In this document: positions 1-8,097 of the stretch, in pieces
How the letters are laid out: every line of letters begins with the position of its first letter
How positions within the stretch are numbered: position 1 is the first letter of the stretch
Assembly (NCBI GenBank): GCA_965197275.1
Contig: CBDAMQ010000033.1
Location: 62,001-126,000, forward strand
DNA: 64,000 nucleotides
Direction of reading: 5' to 3'
Source: DASCOT01 sp965197275
GTDB taxonomy: Bacteria; Acidobacteriota; UBA890; WLXD01
Translations under genes and position numbers: made by a program
The notes under the pieces: model-generated
Database searches by the model: none
What the model saw: only the letters and a program-made list of their open reading frames with translations
What the model was told of the DNA's origin: nothing

Positions 1-2
1 TC

Positions 3-869
3 ACCCACGTCATGTCGGCGACGCGAGGTCAAAAGCCCGAGGAACTGGACGTATATGACCGCGCCAAGCGCACGACGATCGATCGCGAAATCACCGACCA
101 GGCGATCGATTTCATCAAACGCAAGGCCGGTGCCGAGCAGCCGTTCTTTGCCTATCTCCCCTATACGCAAACCCACGAACCGGTCGACCCTCATCCTGAC
201 TACAACGGCACGACGGGAAACGGGAGCTTTGCTGACGTTCTGGCACAGACCGATGCCTACGTAGGTGAGCTCCTCGATACGATCGACAAGCTAGGACTGA
301 GAGAAAACACCATATTCATCTTTACATCAGACAATGGCCGCGAAGGCGTGCCGAGATCGTTCGGATTCACCGGTCCCTGGCGAGGGAGCATGTTTTCTCC
401 CTATGAAGGATCGTTGCGCGTTCCTTTTCTGATCCGCTGGCCTGGGAAGATCCCCACAAAACAAGTATCAAACGAAATCGTCCATCAGATAGATCTGTTT
501 CCCACGCTGGCCAGTTTCGCAGGAGCCGATGTCCCGGAAGATCGAATAATGGATGGTGTTGATCAATCCGCTTTCCTGATGGGAAAGACGAAGGAATCCG
601 CTCGAGAATCCGTCATCATCTACATTGGCAACGAGCTATTCGGTGTGAAATGGCGCAATTGGAAGTTGCTTCTCAAGGAAATCGATCCAGATAGTTATGC
701 GATCAGAAATATGGCTTATCCAACAATCTACAATCTGCTAGTAGATCCGAAAGAAGAGGTACCCGAACTCAACTATCTCAACGACACCTGGGTAGATTTT
801 CCTTTGTACAAAGTGTTGGAAGATCACGAAGCATCGATTGAACAAGATCCTGGCGCTCCGGACCCGTAG
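3..869 (+). CDS. Sulfatase, 3' part (start lies outside the window)
   Basis: This is the C-terminal 288 residues of a sulfatase of the alkaline-phosphatase superfamily, which hydrolyses sulfate esters. The frame is open to the window edge, so the formylglycine motif (CxPxR) near the N-terminus is not visible and activity cannot be judged. Visible family marks are the PYTQTHEP segment, the SDNG motif that supplies metal ligands (IFTSDNGREG), and the block RVPFLIRWPGKIP followed by DLFPTLASFAGA, all standard for the second half of these enzymes. A second complete sulfatase lies at 6.5 kb and a hydrolase cluster follows, which suggests use of sulfated organic matter. The substrate cannot be named from the sequence. 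Confidence 0.88.
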   Translation, partial: THVMSATRGQKPEELDVYDRAKRTTIDREITDQAIDFIKRKAGAEQPFFAYLPYTQTHEPVDPHPDYNGTTGNGSFADVLAQTDAYVGELLDTIDKLGLRENTIFIFTSDNGREGVPRSFGFTGPWRGSMFSPYEGSLRVPFLIRWPGKIPTKQVSNEIVHQIDLFPTLASFAGADVPEDRIMDGVDQSAFLMGKTKESARESVIIYIGNELFGVKWRNWKLLLKEIDPDSYAIRNMAYPTIYNLLVDPKEEVPELNYLNDTWVDFPLYKVLEDHEASIEQDPGAPDP

Positions 870-921
870 GTACCAAACCAATCGGTAGCTTCGACGCACC
901 CGAGGAGCCGGACGAGTCGGT

Positions 922-1458
922 GTGAAGGGAGGTCCAGGCGTGCTGTCGAATGTGAAGCCGTTTCTGGTGGGGCTGGTCGCGATCGCTGCGGCCTGCGTTG
1001 CACCGTCCGACGAGCGGTCAGGCGGATTTCTCGAGGAAGAGGTCCTTGCACGCCGGGCCGAGCTGATCCGCGTCACGGACATGAGGGACTGGGACGCGGT
1101 AGGCATGCTGCACGCGCAAGACGCGATTCTGCTGCCTCCGAGCGGCCGGGTGATCCGCGGCCGGGAGAGCATTCAAGCCTTTCTGACCAGTCCGCCGGAC
1201 GTCACGACCACGGACGTCGATTACTCCAATCTTCAGGTCTCGGGCACCGATTCACTCGCTTACGTCGTCGCCACGTATGGGTACACGGTCATCCGTGGCG
1301 CGGACACGACCCGCATTAAGGGTCCGTACGCCGCCGTCTGGCGAAGGCATCCCGTCGAAGGTTGGCAGATCCAGGTCATGTCCTGGCATTGCTGCGATCG
1401 CGAGCGCGCCACAGCCTCGCGTAACAGACGACGTTGCGATCATTTGCGGTGCTCCTAG
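922..1458 (+). CDS. NTF2/SnoaL-like (DUF4440-type) putative lipoprotein
   Basis: A 178-residue exported small protein of the NTF2-like fold. The first part is a signal sequence with a possible lipobox (VAIAAAC). The body has the usual features of DUF4440/SnoaL proteins: a helix with ADLxxRDWDAVGMLHAQDAILLPP-like spacing, then GRESIQAFL, and paired beta strands ending in VWRRHPVEGWQIQVMSWH. Such proteins are often polyketide-cyclase-like or ketosteroid-isomerase-like; no catalytic role can be assigned here. Starts are ambiguous: GTG at 922, 940 or 952 all keep the signal peptide. The last 20 residues are basic and unlike the family, so the 3' end may have drifted. Transcribed with the same polarity as the hydrolase downstream. 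Confidence 0.6.
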   Translation: MKGGPGVLSNVKPFLVGLVAIAAACVAPSDERSGGFLEEEVLARRAELIRVTDMRDWDAVGMLHAQDAILLPPSGRVIRGRESIQAFLTSPPDVTTTDVDYSNLQVSGTDSLAYVVATYGYTVIRGADTTRIKGPYAAVWRRHPVEGWQIQVMSWHCCDRERATASRNRRRCDHLRCS

Positions 1459-1563
1459 CCGAGTTGGTCCGAGACGTTGCCGCGGGGCGGGGAGTTCGGC
1501 TCAGCCTATAAGGTGACGAAGCCGTCCGTCCCGCCGGTGAGCTTGTCGTATAGGGAGTCTAAG

Positions 1564-2844
1564 ATGTCTAGCATGAACGCCTCGCGGGTTGGAGGGTCGG
1601 TGACTGCTCTGGCAGTCGTGTTGCTGAGTGCGTGCGGTCCGCAGGCAGGCGACTCGCCGGGTGCTTCTGCCTCGCCGGCCGGAGACGGGGCGACCATCGA
1701 GTTTCCCCTCGGCAACGAGAGCAACTGGCTGGAGCCTGCATACATCACCGCGTCGTTGCGCTCGATGAACCAGTTGTACCCGACGCGCGAGGTCGCGCGC
1801 GCCTCGGAGCCGAGCTCTCTGGAACGGATCGGAGAGCCGTTCGACGTTCGCTACGAGTTCGACTCCCAGACCTTCTCGCTCGCTGAGTTTCCGGCGCGCA
1901 CCCGCACCACGGGCCTGCTGGTGATCCAAGCGGGCAAGATCCTGCACGAGGGTTACTACCGCGGCGCCGACGAGACCTCTCGGTTTCTATCGATGGCGGT
2001 CGCCAAGTCGTTTACATCGACGCTGCTGGGCATTGCGCGCGCCGAGGGGCTGATCGACAGCTTCGAAGATCCCGTGACGGACTACATCGCCGAGCTCGCA
2101 GGCACCGGCTACGACGGTGTGTCGATCAAGCACATCCTGCAGATGTCCTCAGGCATAGACTTCTCCGAAGAGGATGCCGACGCCGGGTCCGACATCGACC
2201 GTCTCGCTGATGCCTGCTTCGGGGGGCCGGAGCGGCTCGAGGACGTGGCCGTTGACTACGGTCGGAGGTATGAGCCCGGTAGCGACTTCTACTACACATC
2301 GGTCGATACCGCGATCCTGGGTTGGCTGCTTCGGGAGGTCACCTCGCGGAGCCTTTCCGCTTACATGGAAGAGAAGCTCTGGCAGCCGCTCGGCGCCGAG
2401 GCCGATGCCTACTGGGTGCTCGACCAGGAAGGGGAGGGCGGAGTCGAGTGCGCCCTGGGTGGCTTCAACGCGACCCTGCGCGACTATGGCCGCTTCGGTC
2501 TTCTCATGGCTTATGACGGAGTGTGGGACGACGAGCGTCTCTTACCTGAGGGTTGGGTCGCCGAGGCCACGATCCCCGATTCGCCGCAGGTGCAGCCGGG
2601 CGAGTTGATGGACGGCTACCAACTTGGATACCAGTATCAGTGGTGGGCGTTCCCGGACGATGAGCACTCGTTCGTTGGCGAGGGTGTGCACGGTCAGCTC
2701 TTGATGGTCAACCCGGTACTCGATCTGGTGGTCGTCAAGACCAGCGATTGGGAGGCCGCCTGGGAAACCGACAAGGAGATCGAGACCTGGGCGCTTTTCG
2801 CCGCCATCGCCGACTGGACAAGATCGAACAGCTCGGCGGACTGA
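1564..2844 (+). CDS. Class C beta-lactamase-fold serine hydrolase lipoprotein with Ser-to-Ala at the SxxK motif
   Basis: A 426-residue lipoprotein (lipobox LLSAC, Cys24) of the beta-lactamase/6-aminohexanoate-dimer-hydrolase family. The start at 1564 has AGGGAG eight bases upstream. In this family the nucleophile sits in SxxK, usually in the context SVAKSFTS. Here residues 142-151 read LSMAVAKSFT: codon 145 is GCG (Ala) where TCG (Ser) is expected, and Lys148 is kept. The second motif is present as YTS (244-246). The rest of the fold is intact (WLLREVTSRSLSAYMEEKLWQPLG-type region, then GVHGQLLMVNP, the likely third-motif region). So this is either a catalytically dead, binding-only homologue or carries a single-base error. 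Probably envelope-anchored; substrate unknown. Confidence 0.85.
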   Translation: MSSMNASRVGGSVTALAVVLLSACGPQAGDSPGASASPAGDGATIEFPLGNESNWLEPAYITASLRSMNQLYPTREVARASEPSSLERIGEPFDVRYEFDSQTFSLAEFPARTRTTGLLVIQAGKILHEGYYRGADETSRFLSMAVAKSFTSTLLGIARAEGLIDSFEDPVTDYIAELAGTGYDGVSIKHILQMSSGIDFSEEDADAGSDIDRLADACFGGPERLEDVAVDYGRRYEPGSDFYYTSVDTAILGWLLREVTSRSLSAYMEEKLWQPLGAEADAYWVLDQEGEGGVECALGGFNATLRDYGRFGLLMAYDGVWDDERLLPEGWVAEATIPDSPQVQPGELMDGYQLGYQYQWWAFPDDEHSFVGEGVHGQLLMVNPVLDLVVVKTSDWEAAWETDKEIETWALFAAIADWTRSNSSAD

Positions 2845-2957
2845 GGTTCGTGTCGAGACGCGTGAGATCAGCGGTGGCGGTCTGGCGAGAGGGCCCGCTG
2901 CTACTCGTAGGTTAGCTAGCTGGCGAATCCGGTCTCATTGGAGCCGCGACGACCGCT

Positions 2958-4268
2958 CTACTTCGAGTAGGCGTGGAAATCTGCCGTGGCCAGGCGATCC
3001 CAGTCCACCTCGATGCCCAGCCCGGGCCCCTGCGGCGCAACGGCCCGCCCCTGATCGAGCAGGTTGCCGTTCTTCATCCCGAACTCATGGGCCTCCTTGG
3101 GCATCGGAGCCTCGAAGTACCGGGTGCGCTCATTGGCCAGCATCAGGTGGAGGTTGGCTGCCTGGGCCAGCGAGTGGCCCCAGCTTTGGATCTCGATCGG
3201 CAAGTCGGCATCGTTGGTGATCATCAGGATCTCGAGCACTTTCGAGATCCCGCCGATCGCCGTTGCATCGACTCTGGCCGCATCCCATGAACCGGCCTCG
3301 ATCCCCTGTCTGATGAACTCGGGAGAATAGATGCTGTATCCGGCAGGAATGATCTGAACCGCGAGCCTTCTCCTGAGCTCCGCGTATTGCTCCAGAAGCT
3401 CGTCGTCGATGGGCGCCTCGAACCAGACAAACAGGCGCTCATCCATTTCCCCACCCAGCCTGAGGGCCTCCTCAAAGCTGTACGCTCCCTCCTGATCGGT
3501 CATGAAACGATAGGGAGAGTCCGCAAACGTCCGCTGGACCAACTCCACGAGCCGGGAGTCCTCCTCGATCAGGCCCCAGACGTGAAACTTGAAAGCCCTG
3601 AAGCCGAGCTCGGCGTACTCGTTGACCGCTTCGACGTACTCGGGAAGCGTTTCGTAGAAGGGCAGGCTCGCGTAGGCCTCGATCGAATCCCGCTTCGCCC
3701 CCAGCAACTCGTAGAGAGGACGATCTGCCTTGCGTGCCGCCAGATCCCACAGTGCGATATCGATGCTCGAGCGAGCTGCATCGCTCAAGCCGGGTTTCGT
3801 TCGCTGGAGCATCGTCCCGACCTCGACCGGGTCCAGTGACTGCAGGGCAAGGAGGTCATCAGCGACGCCCTGCAACTCCAGCAGACGCTCTCGACTGAAC
3901 TCCCGTCCATAGGAAGCCACGCCAGATATACCCTCGAATCCGTCCGCGGTCGTAAGTCGCAAGATGTTGTTGATCGATTTCGAAGGTCTGTTCCGACCGG
4001 AATACCGGGCAGTGGTGCTCTCCGTTCCGACGGCGTGAATCTCCACACCGACGATTCTGGCTTCTTCCGCGAATCGGAAGAACGGCTCGTACTCCTGGGC
4101 GCTCTCACCGGAAAACGCCGTCAGCAACTCGACCGCAGAGAGAGAGGCTCTGCCAGAGAAAGGGGAAGACTCCGCTCGGGCGACCAGCAGGCAAAGCATG
4201 GCGACGATCGTCCCCGCTCGAAGCCGACGTTCTGGCCGGTGGCTTTCGCGCCGGTCGTGCTCATCCAT
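2958..4268 (-). CDS. Mandelate racemase/muconate-lactonizing enzyme family protein (enolase superfamily)
   Basis: A 436-residue member of the enolase superfamily, which abstracts a proton alpha to a carboxylate with Mg2+ (racemases, sugar-acid dehydratases). The start at 4268 is the ATG that begins the family-length protein; the open frame upstream is not coding. A hydrophobic stretch near residues 19-33 (TIVAMLCLLVARAES) suggests export, which is unusual for this family. Visible residues: KFH on beta strand 2 (K-x-H instead of K-x-K), the metal ligands in MTDQEG, WFEAP and RVDATAIGG, and the general acid/base His in SWGHS. It lies divergent from the FAD oxidoreductase at 4440, with 171 bp between them that should hold both promoters. 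A C-terminal copy survives as a remnant at 15738. Substrate unknown, likely a carbohydrate acid. Confidence 0.85.
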   Translation of the reverse strand: MDEHDRRESHRPERRLRAGTIVAMLCLLVARAESSPFSGRASLSAVELLTAFSGESAQEYEPFFRFAEEARIVGVEIHAVGTESTTARYSGRNRPSKSINNILRLTTADGFEGISGVASYGREFSRERLLELQGVADDLLALQSLDPVEVGTMLQRTKPGLSDAARSSIDIALWDLAARKADRPLYELLGAKRDSIEAYASLPFYETLPEYVEAVNEYAELGFRAFKFHVWGLIEEDSRLVELVQRTFADSPYRFMTDQEGAYSFEEALRLGGEMDERLFVWFEAPIDDELLEQYAELRRRLAVQIIPAGYSIYSPEFIRQGIEAGSWDAARVDATAIGGISKVLEILMITNDADLPIEIQSWGHSLAQAANLHLMLANERTRYFEAPMPKEAHEFGMKNGNLLDQGRAVAPQGPGLGIEVDWDRLATADFHAYSK

Positions 4269-4439
4269 CGGCCGACCGTACCACGAGGGACCGATCGGGA
4301 GGGGAGCGGCGGGGACGGCGTGAGCAGGGAGACACCACAGGCAAGAAGTCCAGCCCCCCGCAACCTCGCGCGCAACGCCATTGCCGCGTAAGCTGCGCCC
4401 GCGACCGAGATTCGGAGCAACCCCTAACCGAGGGAACGA

Positions 4440-6434
4440 ATGGTGAAGAAGAGCGACCGCGAGCTGGGCATGGACCGCGAGATCACTCGTCGCGACTTTC
4501 TCAATGGGGCGAGCGTTGCCGTGGGCAGCGTAGGTTCTATCGCTGCGTCGGGAGCAACGCAGGGGGATAGCCCAGCGATAGCGGGGGGCGGGGTACACCA
4601 GGATGCCTCCCCATCCGGCGATGCCTACTATCCGCCCAAGCTGACGGGCATGCGGGGAAGCCACGACGGCTCCTTCGAGGTCGCCCACGAGATGCGCTAC
4701 GGCAAGACCTGGGACGAGGCGGCCGATTCGGGCGAGCACTACGACCTGGTCGTCGTCGGCGGTGGGCTGAGTGGCCTGGCCGCCGCTTACTACTTCCGCA
4801 AGGCGCTCCCCGATGCCTCGGTGCTGATCCTCGACAACCACGATGACTTCGGCGGGCATGCGAGGCGCGTCGAGTTCGACGTCGACGGCCGAAAGCTCAT
4901 CGGCTACGGCGGAACCCAGTTCATCGACGGCGACTACCCACCGGCAGGCGTGTCGCTGCTCGAGGACATCGGCCTGGACGCTGCGAACCTGCCACGCGGC
5001 AGCTCCAACCGCCTGTACAACGAACTGGGCCTCCAGTCAGCAGTTTTGTTCACCCGCGAGATGTTCGGTGCGGATCGACTCGTCGTCGGCGAGCCCTGGG
5101 GTCCCTTCTCCAGGGGTGTGATCGGCGAAGGCGGGCGCGACCGATGGACGGAGTACCTGTCCAGGACACCGCTTTCGGACGACGCGCAGCGCGGCATCCT
5201 GACGCTGTTCGCGGATGAGACCGACTACCTGCCAGGGCTCACGCCGCAACAGAAGATCGATCGCCTGCGGAAGATGAGCTATCAGGACTACGTCTTGAAT
5301 GTGGTGGGCGTGAGTGAGGACGTGATCCCTTACCTACGGCAGCGGGGAGACGCAAACGGAGCCGCGGGCATCGATTCGTACAGCGCCTGGGGTGCGTTCC
5401 GTGAGCGCACGTTTCCCGGGTTCCAGGGACTCGGAATGCCGCGCCCCCCGCAAGACGCCGGTTGGGAAAGCAACCCGTTCGACGGCCTCCACTTTCCCGA
5501 CGGCAACGCCGGGGTGGCGCGCCTCCTGGTGCGCTGGCTCATCCCGTCGGCGCTCCCCGGGAGCACGATGCACGATTCGGTGACCACGCCGGTGCGATAC
5601 TCGCAACTCGACATGCCGACGAGCCCGGTGCGAATCCGCCTGAACTCCACTGTCGTCGACGTACAGCACGCCGGTGAGCGTCGCGGTGCATCGGACGTGA
5701 CGGTGACGTACGTCCAGGACGGCAAGGCGCGATCGGTGGCCGCCGGCACGTGTGTCATGGCCTGCTACAACGCCATGATTCCCTACCTGTGCCCGGAGCT
5801 CCCGGTCGAGCAGGCGGAGGCGCTACGTATGGCGGTGCGCAAGCCGTACTGCTACACGCAGGTGGCGATCCGCAACTGGACCGCCTTCCAGAACCTAGGA
5901 GTTCAAGACATCCACACGCCGGGAGGATTCTGCGAGTTCATCGATCTGGACTGGGGCGTGAACGTCGGCGACTACCGTCACTCGGCCTCGCCGGAGGAAC
6001 CCATCCTGCTGTGGCTGCAACGGCTTCCGACCCGGCCCGGCTTGTCGGCGCGCGACCAGTTCCGCGCCGGGCGCGAGGAGCTGCTGGCGACCCCGTTCGA
6101 GACATTCGAGCGCAACATCCGCGACCAGCTCGGGCGCGCCCTCGGCGAGGGCGGCTTCGACCCGGCCCGCGACATCGCCGGCATCACCGTAGGCCGCTGG
6201 CCGCACGGCTATGCCGGGGGCGCCAACGATCTCTACGATCCGGACTGGGGCTACGACGAGGCCCCGTGGGTCGTTGGGCGCCAGAGGTTCGGGCGTATCG
6301 CGATCGCGAACTCAGACGCGGCGGCGATCTCGCTCACGCAGGCGGCGTTCGACCAGGCTCATCGAGCCGTCCAGGAGCTGGTGACCGACGTCATTCGACC
6401 CGAATTCCAGTATCCGTGGGCGGAGAGAACGTAA
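4440..6434 (+). CDS. Tat-exported FAD-dependent oxidoreductase, spermidine dehydrogenase/amine oxidase-like (copy A)
   Basis: A 664-residue flavoprotein. Residues 1-35 form a twin-arginine leader (KKSDRELGMDR, then TRRDFLNGAS). The FAD-binding dinucleotide motif follows at about residue 103 (DLVVVGGGLSGLAAAYYFRK) and then the second-half acidic residue and GGHARR. The C-terminal half carries GRWPHGYAGG and FGRIAIANSDAAA, which close the FAD site in this family. Proteins of this type are often annotated as spermidine dehydrogenase or NAD(P)-binding protein; I infer an amine or alcohol oxidase acting in the periplasm but cannot name the substrate. Copy B at 15878 is a clear paralogue over its whole length. 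The region downstream runs into the sulfatase with a 91-bp gap. Confidence 0.85.
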   Translation: MVKKSDRELGMDREITRRDFLNGASVAVGSVGSIAASGATQGDSPAIAGGGVHQDASPSGDAYYPPKLTGMRGSHDGSFEVAHEMRYGKTWDEAADSGEHYDLVVVGGGLSGLAAAYYFRKALPDASVLILDNHDDFGGHARRVEFDVDGRKLIGYGGTQFIDGDYPPAGVSLLEDIGLDAANLPRGSSNRLYNELGLQSAVLFTREMFGADRLVVGEPWGPFSRGVIGEGGRDRWTEYLSRTPLSDDAQRGILTLFADETDYLPGLTPQQKIDRLRKMSYQDYVLNVVGVSEDVIPYLRQRGDANGAAGIDSYSAWGAFRERTFPGFQGLGMPRPPQDAGWESNPFDGLHFPDGNAGVARLLVRWLIPSALPGSTMHDSVTTPVRYSQLDMPTSPVRIRLNSTVVDVQHAGERRGASDVTVTYVQDGKARSVAAGTCVMACYNAMIPYLCPELPVEQAEALRMAVRKPYCYTQVAIRNWTAFQNLGVQDIHTPGGFCEFIDLDWGVNVGDYRHSASPEEPILLWLQRLPTRPGLSARDQFRAGREELLATPFETFERNIRDQLGRALGEGGFDPARDIAGITVGRWPHGYAGGANDLYDPDWGYDEAPWVVGRQRFGRIAIANSDAAAISLTQAAFDQAHRAVQELVTDVIRPEFQYPWAERT

Positions 6435-6525
6435 ATCACGACTGCGTCGGCGGAATTGTCAACGGTCAGTGCTTCGAGAACCCGCCGGTGACGCCGGCAG
6501 GCCGAGGTTGAGTGACAGTGGGCGC

Positions 6526-8022
6526 ATGATGAGGTCAGCGGCGAAGCCACCGAACATCATCCTGGTGTTTGTCGACAACCAGCCTGCCGACATGCTGGGG
6601 TGCGCGGGCAACGAGGAGATCCAGACTCCGCACCTCGATCGGCTCGCGGCGCAAGGCGTGCGCTTCGGTCAGGCGTTCTGTCCGAACACGATGTGCTCAC
6701 CTTGCCGGGCCTCGGTCCTCACGGGGCTCATGCCCTCACAGCATGGAGTGCACACCTGGCTCGACGACTCCCTGATCGGCGAGTGGCCCGAGAACTGGAG
6801 TGCGATCGAAGAGTTCGATGCGCTACCGACGCTCCTGTCCCGAGCAGGCTACGACACGGCGTTGGTAGGCAAGTACCACCTCGGACGTGTCGACCGGCCG
6901 CAGAACGGGTTCAGGGAATGGGTGACGATGGCCATCGGCCACGTCCAGTCGTTCTACGGCAACGCGATCGTCGACAACGGTCGGGAGTACACGGTGCCTG
7001 GTCATACGGTCGAGTTCTTCACCGACCAGGCCGTTGCCTACCTTCGACGAGCTGTCGATTTCCGGGCGCCGTTCTTCCTCTTTCTTACCTATCCTGCTCC
7101 CTACGGGCACTGGCCGGCGATCAAGGGCGACATCACCAATCAGTTCGCCGAAACGTATCGAGCGATGCCCATGAGCTCCGTTCCCCGGGAGGGCGTCAGC
7201 CGCGAGCTAATCGAGTGGATTATCCTGCGACACAAGATCGCACCGGGCGAGTGGGAGGAGGACTACAAGTCGATGGCGCAGATGCCGAACGATCTGCCCA
7301 CGCTGCGCAACTACTACTCGCAGATGAGCATGGTGGACCTCGGTGTCGGGCGCGTGCTCGAGGAACTGGATGCGCTCCAGCTGGTCAACAACACGCTGGT
7401 CGTCTACACCTCAGACCATGGCATGTCTCTCGGGCAACACGGGTTCTGGGGGCATGGCGAAGACACGTGGCCCGCAAACACGTACCGCGAGGCGACGAAC
7501 GTTCCTCTCATCGTCCGGCCGCCGAACCGCGTGGAACCGGGCCCGGTTTCTTCTTCGTTGGTGGGGACGACCGACATCTTCGCGACGATTCTCGATTACG
7601 CGGGGGTTGACCGCCGGGATGGGAGCCAGCCTCGGTCGCGAAGCTTCCGCCCGCTGCTGGAGGGCGCGAGCGTGGACTGGGATAACGCGGTCTTCATGGA
7701 GCAAGAAGAAACCAGGTCCATACGTACCGTAAGTTGGCTGCTCATGAAGCGATTCCGAGGATCGAGCTACGAGTTCAACGACGAGCTCTACGACCTCGCG
7801 GACGACCCGTCGGAGCGAAACAACCTGGCTGGCCATCCGGATCACGCAGGTGTCCTGTCCGAGCTGAGCAAACGGCTAGACCGGTTCTTCGCCGATACCG
7901 CCGATCCCCGATGGGATCTGTGGAACGGCGGCACCGTGAAATCGAACTCCAGCCGCCCCTTCCTCTGGAAGGACGCATGGGGACCGGGCTGGTCCCCCGC
8001 GTACGATCCAGGCGACGATTGA
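6526..8022 (+). CDS. Sulfatase with CSPCR active-site motif
   Basis: A 498-residue sulfatase without a signal peptide. The motif that is converted to formylglycine is CSPCRASVLTG, with the key Cys at residue 57. It keeps Cys, Pro and Arg but has Cys where Ser or Ala is usual in the fourth position. The first metal pair reads FVDNQ rather than the common VDDQ/DD. The C-terminal metal motif is present (YTSDHGMSLGQHGFWGHG). The order of blocks (N-terminal NIILVFVDNQ, TPHLDRLAAQG, central GKYHLG, C-terminal DLADDPSERNNLAGHP) matches family sulfatases of carbohydrate degraders. The start at 6526 (two adjacent ATGs) is the first that leaves a normal N-terminus. It may form a unit with the upstream oxidoreductase. 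Confidence 0.9.
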   Translation: MMRSAAKPPNIILVFVDNQPADMLGCAGNEEIQTPHLDRLAAQGVRFGQAFCPNTMCSPCRASVLTGLMPSQHGVHTWLDDSLIGEWPENWSAIEEFDALPTLLSRAGYDTALVGKYHLGRVDRPQNGFREWVTMAIGHVQSFYGNAIVDNGREYTVPGHTVEFFTDQAVAYLRRAVDFRAPFFLFLTYPAPYGHWPAIKGDITNQFAETYRAMPMSSVPREGVSRELIEWIILRHKIAPGEWEEDYKSMAQMPNDLPTLRNYYSQMSMVDLGVGRVLEELDALQLVNNTLVVYTSDHGMSLGQHGFWGHGEDTWPANTYREATNVPLIVRPPNRVEPGPVSSSLVGTTDIFATILDYAGVDRRDGSQPRSRSFRPLLEGASVDWDNAVFMEQEETRSIRTVSWLLMKRFRGSSYEFNDELYDLADDPSERNNLAGHPDHAGVLSELSKRLDRFFADTADPRWDLWNGGTVKSNSSRPFLWKDAWGPGWSPAYDPGDD

Positions 8023-8097
8023 AGCCGACCGCTCCACGTTTATCGTGTGTGCCGTAACTACATTCGGCGACCGATGCACGACGGTGTTGGGGCCCTC

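Noticed and set aside
2958..4859. A 633-codon minus-strand frame covering the enolase-superfamily gene
   Set aside because: The part from 4269 to 4859 overlaps the divergent FAD oxidoreductase and has no family similarity; the true start is 4268.
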